64,000 nt of DNA from Fibrobacter sp. (GTDB taxonomy: Bacteria > Fibrobacterota > Fibrobacteria > Fibrobacterales > Fibrobacteraceae): the NCBI GenBank assembly GCA_024399015.1, contig JAKSIC010000001.1:310001-374000 (forward strand), written 5' to 3'. The position numbers and the translations under genes were made by a program. Below, piece by piece: positions 1 through 7,371 of this stretch. Under the pieces are notes generated by a model. It worked only from the letters and a program-made list of their open reading frames with translations. It was not told the DNA's origin and did not search any database. The number at the start of each line of letters is the position of its first letter. Position 1 is the stretch's first letter.

Positions 1-65
1 ACGAAGACAACTCCATGATCGCCAAATTCAGCCATTTCGCGTACACGCCCTCCGCAGCCAACTAA
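1..65 (+). CDS. 3' end of an unidentified gene (partial)
   Basis: An open frame enters from the left edge and stops at TAA 63-65, giving the last 20 residues of a protein that ends in FAYTPSAAN. Too little is present to name the product. It lies 48 bp upstream of hisE on the same strand and may belong to the same transcription unit, although a possible promoter sits in the gap. Confidence 0.45.
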   Translation, partial: EDNSMIAKFSHFAYTPSAAN

Positions 66-84
66 TTTCTTTTTCTACATTTAG

Positions 85-107
85 CCTCGTATAAAATCTA
101 AACGAGG
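85..107 (+). promoter_or_regulatory. inverted repeat around a possible -10 box and the hisE ribosome site
   Basis: CCTCG (85-89) and CGAGG (103-107) flank a TATAAAAT stretch (90-97). The right arm contains the GAGG that would serve as the ribosome binding site of hisE six bases before its ATG. A folded transcript would hide that site. No clear -35 box is visible. The regulatory reading is inference. Confidence 0.3.
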
Positions 108-113
108 TCAATT

Positions 114-374
114 ATGACATTTGAAGAAATCTACGCGCTGGTTTGCGAACGCAAGAGAACCATGCCCGAAGGCAAGAGCACTACCGAACTGTTTAAGAAG
201 GGTGCTCACGGTATCGGCAAGAAGCTGGTGGAAGAAGCCGGCGAAAGCTGGATGGCCGCCCGTTACGAAACTCGCGACGACCAGGCTCTGGAACTGTCCC
301 AGGTGCTCTACTATGTTGCCTGCATGATGGCAGAAAAAGGTCTCACCCTCGAAGAAGTGTACGCTAAACTATGA
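114..374 (+). CDS. hisE: phosphoribosyl-ATP pyrophosphatase HisE
   Basis: This 86-residue protein has the usual length of stand-alone HisE, the all-alpha MazG-like enzyme that hydrolyses phosphoribosyl-ATP to phosphoribosyl-AMP in the second step of histidine synthesis. The diagnostic KKLVEEAGE stretch (about residues 36-44) supplies acidic metal ligands, followed by a second helix with acidic residues (ALELSQVLYY). It is not fused to HisI, unlike in enterobacteria. The ATG has GAGG six bases upstream. Its stop overlaps the hisG start by 4 bp (ATGA), so the two are probably translationally coupled. The family assignment is secure. Confidence 0.93.
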   Translation: MTFEEIYALVCERKRTMPEGKSTTELFKKGAHGIGKKLVEEAGESWMAARYETRDDQALELSQVLYYVACMMAEKGLTLEEVYAKL

Positions 375-1210
375 TTAAGGTAGCTCTCCCGAATAAGGGC
401 ATGCTCTTTGAACCCACCCAGGAACTTTTGAAGGCCTGCGGTTACAAAGCATCCAAGCCCTACAAGACATTGACCCAGATCGACACCAAGAACGGTATCG
501 AATTTTTCTTCCTCCGCCCCAGCGACATCCCGATGTACGTGGGCAAGGGCATCATCGACGCCGGCATTACCGGTATCGACTTCAACGCCGAAGCCAAGAG
601 CCCGGCGGTTAAGGTTCTGGACCTGCCTTTCGGCGCTTCCAAGATGTGCGCTGCAGTTCCTAACGAAAGTCCCATCCAGTCCCTGGACGAACTGAAGAAC
701 GCAACTATCGCCACCTCCTTCCCCAACATTGTTGAAGGCTACTACAAGAAGCCCATGAACTTTGTTGTCCTGGAAGGCGCCGTGGAAATCTCCGTTAGCC
801 TCGGTGTTGCCGACGCTATCGTGGACGTGGTGGAAACCGGTACGACTTTGAAGCAGGCTGGCCTCCGTATTATCGGTGAACCCCTGTTCCGTTCCAACGC
901 AGCCCTCTACTGCAACCCCCAGAAGACCGACCTCGAAGAAGTCAACACCCTTATCCGCCGTATCCAGGGTAAGCTTGTTGCCCAGTCCTACATGATGATC
1001 GAATATGACTGCCCCGCAGAAGTTCTCGATCAGGCTGTAGCTCTGACTCCGGGTCTGGACGCTCCTACCGTTGCAAAGCTCCACGGCCGCGACTGGTACT
1101 CCGTAAAGGCCATGGTGCCCCAGGAAGATGCCAACGCCATCATGGATAAGCTCTGGGACGCAGGCGCACGCAGCATCTTGCTCTTCGGTATCAAGTCCGC
1201 TCGAATCTAA
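371..1210 (+). CDS. hisG: ATP phosphoribosyltransferase HisG, long form
   Basis: HisG catalyses the first committed step of histidine synthesis, joining ATP and PRPP. At 279 residues this is the long form: a two-lobed catalytic part (about 1-205) with the PRPP-binding VVETGTTL motif, then a C-terminal ferredoxin-like HisG_C domain (about 207-279) that binds histidine for feedback inhibition. It therefore should not need HisZ. The start overlaps hisE by 4 bp. The protein ends at IKSARI. Nothing is missing. No other his genes follow, so the remaining pathway genes must lie elsewhere. Confidence 0.95.
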   Translation: MIKVALPNKGMLFEPTQELLKACGYKASKPYKTLTQIDTKNGIEFFFLRPSDIPMYVGKGIIDAGITGIDFNAEAKSPAVKVLDLPFGASKMCAAVPNESPIQSLDELKNATIATSFPNIVEGYYKKPMNFVVLEGAVEISVSLGVADAIVDVVETGTTLKQAGLRIIGEPLFRSNAALYCNPQKTDLEEVNTLIRRIQGKLVAQSYMMIEYDCPAEVLDQAVALTPGLDAPTVAKLHGRDWYSVKAMVPQEDANAIMDKLWDAGARSILLFGIKSARI

Positions 1211-1228
1211 TCTCGTACTAACCCTACG

Positions 1229-2461
1229 ATGGAATCATTAGCTTACTTAGCAAGACAACCCATCCTTGACCGGGATGGGAAGATTTACGCCTATGAGTTG
1301 CTGTTCAGGGACTCCCCGACCAGCGATACGGCGATTATTGCCAGCGACGTCCTAGCAACCGCCCAGGTGCTGGAAAATGTGCTGAACAACATCGGCATCC
1401 AGCGCCTCATCGGCAACAACAAGGCTTTCGTCAACTGCAGCCGAAACATGCTGCTAGACAACTTGTTCGGCCTCCTGAATCCCAAGTACTTTGTACTGGA
1501 AGTCCTGGAAGACGTGGAAGTGGACGACGCCGTGGTAAAGGCTATCCAACGCTACAAGTCCCTGGGTTTCGAAATCGCATTGGACGACTTCATCTTCAAT
1601 GACGAATTCATCCAGCGCTTTAAGCCCTTGTTCCCCTACGTCAACTATGTTAAGATGGACGTGGTGGACAATAGTCTGGAAGCCATGACCAAGGCCGCAG
1701 GATTCTTCCAAGTTCTCGGCATCAAGCTTCTCGCCGAAAAGGTGGAGGACGAGGCAACCTTCAAGCGTTGCCAGGACGCAGGCTACGATTACTTCCAAGG
1801 TTTCTTCTTTGCAAAGCCGGAGCTTGTCACTGGTCGTAAAATCGACGCCACCTCCGCAACTATTTTGCAGTTGATCCTTTTGCTCCGCTCCCGCCCGTCT
1901 CTTGAAGACCTGTGTGAAAGCCTCAGCAAGAACACCGACATTGCCACCAACCTGCTTCGTTTCGTGAATTCCAATTCCGACACAAAGCACAGCCAGATTG
2001 AAACAGTCAAGGACGCCATCGTCTGGGTGGGCATGCGCAACATTCATGAATGGCTTATGCTCATGCTTTACGCACGTCCCGAAATGGGAATGACTCCCCA
2101 GGCATCGCCCCTGTTCCAGAACGTAAGCCAACGCGCCAAGTTCCTGGAAACTCTTGCCCGCGAAATGGATGGGCAGAACGATTCTTTCTGTGCAAAGGCA
2201 TTCATGGTGGGCCTCCTCAGCCGCATGGACGCGCTTGTACGCGCGCCGCTGGAAACAATCCTTCCCGACGCGCCCACCGACGACGAAATGCAAGAAGCGC
2301 TCCTCAACCGCACCGGCCGACTGGGTCAGTTGTTGCAACTTGCAGACGCCGTGGAACTGGACGATTCCCAGGCAATCCACTCTGCAATCATGGACCTCGG
2401 TCTTACCGCAACACAACTGAAGTATTGCATCACAGAATCCTACAGCTGGACAAATAACTAA
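1229..2461 (+). CDS. EAL-HDOD signalling protein (YuxH type)
   Basis: The 410-residue cytoplasmic protein opens with ARQPILDRDGKIYAYELLF, the hallmark of EAL-like domains of the YuxH family (about 1-195), followed by an HDOD helical domain (about 200-400). Many residues equivalent to metal ligands of active EAL phosphodiesterases are kept (YEL, VN, LEVLE, LDDF, KMD, AEKVE, FQG), but the DFGTG loop is replaced by DDFIFND. Cyclic-di-GMP hydrolysis is therefore uncertain, and it may act as a sensor or scaffold. It lies 18 bp after hisG and its TAA overlaps the recR ATG by one base, so it is in a run with unrelated housekeeping genes. Confidence 0.85.
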   Translation: MESLAYLARQPILDRDGKIYAYELLFRDSPTSDTAIIASDVLATAQVLENVLNNIGIQRLIGNNKAFVNCSRNMLLDNLFGLLNPKYFVLEVLEDVEVDDAVVKAIQRYKSLGFEIALDDFIFNDEFIQRFKPLFPYVNYVKMDVVDNSLEAMTKAAGFFQVLGIKLLAEKVEDEATFKRCQDAGYDYFQGFFFAKPELVTGRKIDATSATILQLILLLRSRPSLEDLCESLSKNTDIATNLLRFVNSNSDTKHSQIETVKDAIVWVGMRNIHEWLMLMLYARPEMGMTPQASPLFQNVSQRAKFLETLAREMDGQNDSFCAKAFMVGLLSRMDALVRAPLETILPDAPTDDEMQEALLNRTGRLGQLLQLADAVELDDSQAIHSAIMDLGLTATQLKYCITESYSWTNN

Positions 2462-3057
2462 TGAACGTTGAACCGCAAAGTTTGGAAGCCCTTATTGGCG
2501 AATTTGCAAGCCTTCCCGGCGTAGGCCAAAAGACCGCCCGTCGCTTGGCTTACCACATCTTGTCCCAAAGCAAGAGTGATGTGCAACGCTTTGCGGAAAA
2601 TCTGATCAACGCATCCACCAAGGTTCATCCTTGCCCGTGCTGCCACGCCTTTACTGAAGACGAAATTTGCAACACTTGCCGCGACCGCAGCGGGGCGAAG
2701 TCCATCTGCGTCGTGGAAAAAAGTTCCGACATCATTCCTTTTGAACGCTCTGGAATCTACAAGGGTCTTTACTTTGTTCTTGGTGGAACTATTTCTCCCC
2801 TGGACGGCATCGGTCCCGAACACCTCCACTTACCGCAATTGGTAAGTCGTATCAAGGAAGAAGGTATCGAGGAATTGGTTCTGGCCCTTGGTAGTAGCAC
2901 CGAAGCCGACAGCACCGCCCTTATGATTGACCGTCTGTTGCAAGGTGTTCCTGTAAAGCGTACCCGCCTCGCCCGTGGCATTCCTATGGGCAGCGATTTG
3001 GAATTTGTCGACGAAGTAACCATGCTCCGAGCATTCGAAGGAAGAGTAAGCCTATGA
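2461..3057 (+). CDS. recR: recombination mediator RecR
   Basis: RecR works with RecO and RecF to load RecA at gaps. The 198-residue protein has the family's normal length, with an N-terminal helix-hairpin-helix (LPGVGQKTARRLAYH), a four-cysteine zinc finger around CPCCHAF...CNTCRD (about residues 56-75), and a Toprim domain from about residue 80 onward (VVEKSSD, then ALGSSTEADSTA). The start overlaps the previous stop by one base and its own stop overlaps engB by 4 bp, indicating coupled translation. Confidence 0.95.
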   Translation: MNVEPQSLEALIGEFASLPGVGQKTARRLAYHILSQSKSDVQRFAENLINASTKVHPCPCCHAFTEDEICNTCRDRSGAKSICVVEKSSDIIPFERSGIYKGLYFVLGGTISPLDGIGPEHLHLPQLVSRIKEEGIEELVLALGSSTEADSTALMIDRLLQGVPVKRTRLARGIPMGSDLEFVDEVTMLRAFEGRVSL

Positions 3058-3770
3058 GTCCCGAAGTCAAAAAGAACGATCCGCAAAACGCTCCCAAAAA
3101 ACCGGTGGGCAAGTTAGCACGCCCCCTCAAGGTGACCGCCCAGGCTCCCGTTACTGTCGGTGGCTACAAGATTACTTCTGTAGAATTTGTCAAAAGCGCA
3201 GTCAGTCTGAACGGACTTCCCAAGGAACGTTTACCCCAAGTGGCTTTTCTCGGACGCTCCAATGTGGGCAAATCCTCTCTGATGAACGCCCTCATGGGCC
3301 GCAAAAACTTCGTAAAAGTCAGTTCCACCCCCGGAAAAACCCACGAACTGAATTTTTTCAAGGTCAACAAGGAATTTTTTCTAGTAGATTTACCAGGTGT
3401 AGGGTTTGCCAAAGTCAGCAATTCCAAACGTGACGAAATGTCGGACTTTATCCGCGAATACGTGGAAAAGTGCAAGGATCTGAAAGGTCTCGTCTATCTG
3501 GTGGATATCCGCCACGGAGGACACGACATCGATATCGAAACGGTGGAAAGCATCCGTGAAACCGGTTGCCCAGTATTGCTGATTGCAAGCAAACGCGACA
3601 AGGTAAATCAATCCGAACTGGCCAAGGGTCTTAAGCTTATCCAGGAGAACTTCGACCTCGAAGAAAAACCTCTCTGCGTAAGTTCCATTAAGAAAACTGG
3701 TCTGGATCAGCTGTGGAACGATATTCTTTACGCCATAAGCCGGAAGAATGAAGAAAAAGAAGAACGTTAG
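3054..3770 (+). CDS. engB: ribosome biogenesis GTPase EngB (YihA/YsxC)
   Basis: This essential GTPase assists large-subunit assembly. The G1 P-loop GRSNVGKSS is at residues 67-75, G3 is DLPGVGFAK and G4 is SKRDK. The family is usually about 200 residues. The 238 here include an extra lysine- and proline-rich N-terminal stretch of about 35 residues. The ATG overlaps the recR stop by 4 bp. The 3' end overlaps the next gene by 23 bp if the latter starts at its first ATG. Confidence 0.93.
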   Translation: MSPEVKKNDPQNAPKKPVGKLARPLKVTAQAPVTVGGYKITSVEFVKSAVSLNGLPKERLPQVAFLGRSNVGKSSLMNALMGRKNFVKVSSTPGKTHELNFFKVNKEFFLVDLPGVGFAKVSNSKRDEMSDFIREYVEKCKDLKGLVYLVDIRHGGHDIDIETVESIRETGCPVLLIASKRDKVNQSELAKGLKLIQENFDLEEKPLCVSSIKKTGLDQLWNDILYAISRKNEEKEER

Positions 3771-4629
3771 AAACTGGCAACGACTGACCGTCTTTGGAAA
3801 GATATTCCATAAGTTGGGTCTTTTTCTGCTGCATCGCCCTTCGGGCCAGCAGGTTGCTTTGTTTTGGAACGCCATAAAGAGTCTTTTCTCTTCTAATCGT
3901 AATTTCAAGACCGACACAAGAAACATCATCATGCAGACATTCTTTACAGGTGTGGAAATTTTCCCCATCCTGTTCATCGTGGCCACCTTGTTCGGTACCG
4001 TGGTGATTATCGAAGTGATTTCACTTATGGGCAAAATGGGTTTGTCCGATGTGGTGGGTAGTCTCATTGTGGTCGTGATTGTCCGAGAGTTGGGTCCCAT
4101 CCTCACCGCATTCTTGATTGCAGGTCGAAGCGGATCATCCCTTACAACCTACATCGGAAGCATGGTGATCAACTCCGAAGTGGACGCCCTGGCAACTATG
4201 GGCGTGGATCCCATCCGTTACCTTGTTATGCCAGGTCTCTTTGGCGGATGTATCGCCATGTTCTTTATGAACATCATCTTTAGCACCAGCGCCATCATTT
4301 CCGGATTCCTGCTTACCAAGGGTATCATATTCCTTACCGGAAACATCATCAACATTCAGTTGACCTGGTCCTATCTCAGCACAGAAATTCTCAATGCACT
4401 TACGCTGACCGACTTTGTCTTTATTGTTCTTAAGCCCCTCATCTTCGGTGCCATCATTACGACAAACGCTTGCTACCAAGCCTTGAATATTCCCCGCGAT
4501 GTGCGCCAGGTTCCCAAGGCAACTTCCCGTTCCGTTATTAAGTCCTTCCTCTATGTTGTGTGTGCCGACGTGGTTCTTTCCATTTTCTATTTCGTTGACT
4601 ACATCAATAACCTCAACACGCTTATCTAA
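3748..4629 (+). CDS. MlaE-family lipid ABC transporter permease
   Basis: The 293-residue inner membrane protein carries the MlaE/YrbE signature (ELGPILTAFLIAGRSGSS, then an EVDALATMGVDP cytoplasmic loop) with about five or six membrane segments. MlaE permeases move phospholipids between inner and outer membranes together with an MlaF ATPase and an MCE protein. Only the ATPase follows here, overlapping by one base. No MCE gene is next to it, unlike the second set at 31.7-35.2 kb. The lysine-rich N terminus (MKKKK) starts within engB. A later start near residue 10 is possible. Confidence 0.88.
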   Translation: MKKKKNVRNWQRLTVFGKIFHKLGLFLLHRPSGQQVALFWNAIKSLFSSNRNFKTDTRNIIMQTFFTGVEIFPILFIVATLFGTVVIIEVISLMGKMGLSDVVGSLIVVVIVRELGPILTAFLIAGRSGSSLTTYIGSMVINSEVDALATMGVDPIRYLVMPGLFGGCIAMFFMNIIFSTSAIISGFLLTKGIIFLTGNIINIQLTWSYLSTEILNALTLTDFVFIVLKPLIFGAIITTNACYQALNIPRDVRQVPKATSRSVIKSFLYVVCADVVLSIFYFVDYINNLNTLI

Positions 4630-5477
4630 TGCAAGACGAAGCTTTAAGACTTGAAAACGTGAGCCTTGCCTATAACGACCTTACAGGCAACATGTTCTCC
4701 CAGCCTCGCGCTGTGAGCTTTTTCAAGCATCGCGAGGATGACGAACAGAAAGAACTTATACGCAACGTCAACTTGACTGTAACTCGAGGCGAAACCCTTT
4801 GCATCGGTGGTGGTTCCGGCCAGGGTAAAAGCGCCTTGCTCAGAATCATTGCAGGCCTTGTCCGCCCCACCCGAGGAAACATTTATTACTTCGGTGAATA
4901 TATTCCTCCCGAACGGTTGACAGCTTTGGAAGTTGCAAAACGTCAGGTGGGTCTTGTGTTCCAGAACGGCGCCCTCATTTCAAACCTGAAGGTCCGGGAC
5001 AATATTGCATTGCCTCTGCGTTACCATAAAATGGGTTCCCCCGAGGAAATCGACGAAAAAGTCAAAATGGCCATGGATTTGATGCGAGTCCGTGAAGAGG
5101 CGGACATGTTCCCCCACCAGCTTTCCGTGGGTATGCAGAAGCGTGTAGCAATCGCCCGTTCCTGGGCAATGGACCCGAAGTTGCTTTTGATGGACGAACC
5201 TACTGCAGGTTTGGACAACTATAACCGTCGTAACCTGCTGCCGCTGATCGATAATATGCGTCAACTGTTTAAAACGACCATCATCATTGTGACCCATGAT
5301 CTTTTGATGACCAAGGAATTGAACTGCAACATTAGTTTCTTGCATAAGAAAACTTTGACAGAACCCCATTCCTTTGATTACTGGCTGAATTCCGACAGCG
5401 ATATTTCCCGAGCCTTGTTCCGAGATTTCACCAACACCGGAAGCAGCCCCACCCACTTTATTAACCCTAAGTTGTAA
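4629..5477 (+). CDS. MlaF-like ABC transporter ATPase
   Basis: This 282-residue ABC ATPase has Walker A GGGSGQGKSALL, signature LSVGMQKRVAIAR and Walker B LLLMDEPTAGLD, all typical of MlaF/Ttg2A. A 25-30 residue insertion before the first strand (around FSQPRAVSFFKHREDDEQ) and a C-terminal tail of about 40 residues are longer than usual. The start codon overlaps the permease stop (TAATG), so it is very likely the partner of the preceding MlaE. Signature SVGMQ replaces the common SGGM(Q/K). Confidence 0.88.
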   Translation: MQDEALRLENVSLAYNDLTGNMFSQPRAVSFFKHREDDEQKELIRNVNLTVTRGETLCIGGGSGQGKSALLRIIAGLVRPTRGNIYYFGEYIPPERLTALEVAKRQVGLVFQNGALISNLKVRDNIALPLRYHKMGSPEEIDEKVKMAMDLMRVREEADMFPHQLSVGMQKRVAIARSWAMDPKLLLMDEPTAGLDNYNRRNLLPLIDNMRQLFKTTIIIVTHDLLMTKELNCNISFLHKKTLTEPHSFDYWLNSDSDISRALFRDFTNTGSSPTHFINPKL

Positions 5478-5483
5478 TCGACT

Positions 5484-6485
5484 ATGTTCCTGCCTTTACC
5501 AGACGATTTTCACGCCCACCTCCGTCAGGGCGACTTGATGCCCGGCTATGTACGCGACCTCGTTTCCCAATTCGGCCGCGCCATCATCATGCCGAACACC
5601 GTTCCTGCAATGACCAGCGCAGCCGCCATTGCTGACTACAAGAAGCAGATTTTAGACGCAGCAGCACCGGTTCGTCCCGACTTTGAACCGCTTATGACCT
5701 TCAAACTGAATCCCAACTATACTGAACAGGATTTGAAGGATATGATGGCAGTCGGTGTCGTGGCGGGCAAGTACTACCCCGCAGGCGTTACCACCAATAG
5801 TGCCGATGGCATTAGCGATTTCGAAGCCGTGTTCCCTGTGGTTGCCATGATGGAAAAGCTTGGCCTCGTGCTTTGCGTCCATGGTGAAGAACCGGGCGAA
5901 TTCTGCTTGGATCGTGAACCCGCCTTTATCAAGCGTGTAGAAATTCTCGCCGAAAAATTCCCGAAGCTGAAGATTGTGTTTGAACATCTTTCCTGCGCAA
6001 AGGCTGTGGAAGCAGTAAAGCGTTTGCCCGCTAACGTAGCAGCAACCTTTACCGTTCATCACTTGATGATGACTCTGGATGACGTCATCGGAGACGCCCT
6101 CAGGCCTCATCATTTCTGCAAGCCGCTGCCGAAGAGGCCTGAAGACCGCGCCGCCATCCGCGAAGCCGCCTTCAGCGGCAATCCCAAGTTCTTCCTCGGC
6201 ACGGACTCTGCCCCGCACCAGCAGGGCAAAAAGGAATGCCCTTGCGGGGCAGCGGGCGTCTACAGCGCACCGGTAGCCATCCCCCTTCTCGTGCAGGAAT
6301 TCGACCGCGCAGGCGCCCTGGACAAACTTCCCAACTTCATTGCAGGTTTCGGTGCAGACTTCTACGGTCTCCCCCGCACCACAAAGCAGATTGAAGTCGT
6401 GAAGGAAAGCTGGACCGTTCCCGCAGTCGTCAACGGTGTAGTCCCCCTCGCCGCCGGCCAGGAACTCAGCTGGAAAATTATTTAG
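5484..6485 (+). CDS. pyrC: dihydroorotase PyrC (class II)
   Basis: PyrC closes carbamoyl-aspartate to dihydroorotate in pyrimidine synthesis. The 333-residue length and the DDFHAHLRQGD metal motif near the N terminus match the short Escherichia coli type. The lysine in VAGKYYPAG is the expected carbamylated bridge and LGTDSAPH supplies the catalytic aspartate. It starts 6 bp after the ABC ATPase, so it is likely co-transcribed, and a terminator follows about 55 bp downstream. Alternative: none serious. Confidence 0.95.
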   Translation: MFLPLPDDFHAHLRQGDLMPGYVRDLVSQFGRAIIMPNTVPAMTSAAAIADYKKQILDAAAPVRPDFEPLMTFKLNPNYTEQDLKDMMAVGVVAGKYYPAGVTTNSADGISDFEAVFPVVAMMEKLGLVLCVHGEEPGEFCLDREPAFIKRVEILAEKFPKLKIVFEHLSCAKAVEAVKRLPANVAATFTVHHLMMTLDDVIGDALRPHHFCKPLPKRPEDRAAIREAAFSGNPKFFLGTDSAPHQQGKKECPCGAAGVYSAPVAIPLLVQEFDRAGALDKLPNFIAGFGADFYGLPRTTKQIEVVKESWTVPAVVNGVVPLAAGQELSWKII

Positions 6486-6510
6486 ACGCAAGGGGAACCC
6501 ATTTCCCATC

Positions 6511-6538
6511 TCATAACTCATAATTCATAAATCGTAAT
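6511..6538. repeat. heptanucleotide tandem array, TCATAAN type
   Basis: Four consecutive 7-bp units: TCATAAC, TCATAAT, TCATAAA, TCGTAAT. It sits between the pyrC stop and its terminator. The reverse complement (TTAYGAR-like) resembles the array at 10774-10794. See the finding on heptamer arrays. Confidence 0.6.
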
Positions 6539-6539
6539 T

Positions 6540-6567
6540 AAAAAGGCCCTTCGGGGTCTTTTTTTTA
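6540..6567 (+). terminator. Rho-independent terminator after pyrC
   Basis: An AAAAGGCCC-TTC-GGGGTCTTTT hairpin, with one G-T pair, is followed by eight Ts. Confidence 0.8.
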
Positions 6568-6593
6568 TAGATTACCTTTAAGAGAACAAGAAA

Positions 6594-7370
6594 ATGTCAT
6601 TCATCAGAGCAATCCTTTACTACTTCATCACAGCTACCGCCATGGTGATAGCTGGTGTCCCCTACGTACTTATCCGTGGCGGGCTTATGGGCCAATCTCA
6701 GGAAAGCACCAAGATTTGCGTGAAGTTCTTCCAAATCATGTTCAAAATCTTCGGAATCAAGTTGAACATTGTTGGCAAAGAAAACATTCCCGAGACAAAC
6801 GACTACGTTATTGTGGCCAACCACCAAAGCTTCCTGGACATTAACGTCATCTGGCCAGGCATTACCAGTGCCTCTTTTATCGCCAAGGGCGAACTTTGGC
6901 ATATTCCCGTTTTCGGTTGGGTCCTTAACCACATCGGTTGCATCCCTGTAAACCACAAAGATCCTCGCAAAAATGCAGGCATGGGAAAACTGGTTAGCGA
7001 CCGTCTTTCCAAGGGTTATACCATTGCTGTTTTCCCCGAAGGTCACCGCAGTGCCGACGGACGCATGCTTAAATTCCAAAATGGAATATTTCGCATGGCG
7101 AAAGAACAACATTTCAAGATTTTACCAATTACATTAATAGGTACCGGAGATCGTCTTTCGAAGACGAGGTTTTCGTTGACCCCCGGTGACGTCACTATCG
7201 TGGTTCATCCGCTTCAGAAGCCGGAAGATTATGCCGACAAGCCCATGAACGACTTTAGAGACGAAATGCACGATTTGATAGAATCCGCATTGCCTTACAA
7301 GAAGCAAGAACAAGATGCTTGCAAGCAAGCGGAAGCCGCGGCTGACAGCGCCGCAAATAAGGAGGCCTAA
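6594..7370 (+). CDS. plsC: 1-acyl-glycerol-3-phosphate acyltransferase (PlsC-like)
   Basis: This membrane-bound enzyme would acylate lysophosphatidic acid to phosphatidic acid. The acyltransferase block I is NHQSFLD (the NHxxxxD catalytic motif) at about residues 77-83 and block III is FPEGHRSADG. An N-terminal hydrophobic helix (about 7-26) anchors it. The 258-residue length is normal, with an alanine/glutamate-rich tail. AAGAG lies before the ATG. RNase R starts 1 bp after the stop. Confidence 0.88.
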   Translation: MSFIRAILYYFITATAMVIAGVPYVLIRGGLMGQSQESTKICVKFFQIMFKIFGIKLNIVGKENIPETNDYVIVANHQSFLDINVIWPGITSASFIAKGELWHIPVFGWVLNHIGCIPVNHKDPRKNAGMGKLVSDRLSKGYTIAVFPEGHRSADGRMLKFQNGIFRMAKEQHFKILPITLIGTGDRLSKTRFSLTPGDVTIVVHPLQKPEDYADKPMNDFRDEMHDLIESALPYKKQEQDACKQAEAAADSAANKEA

Positions 7371-7371
7371 A

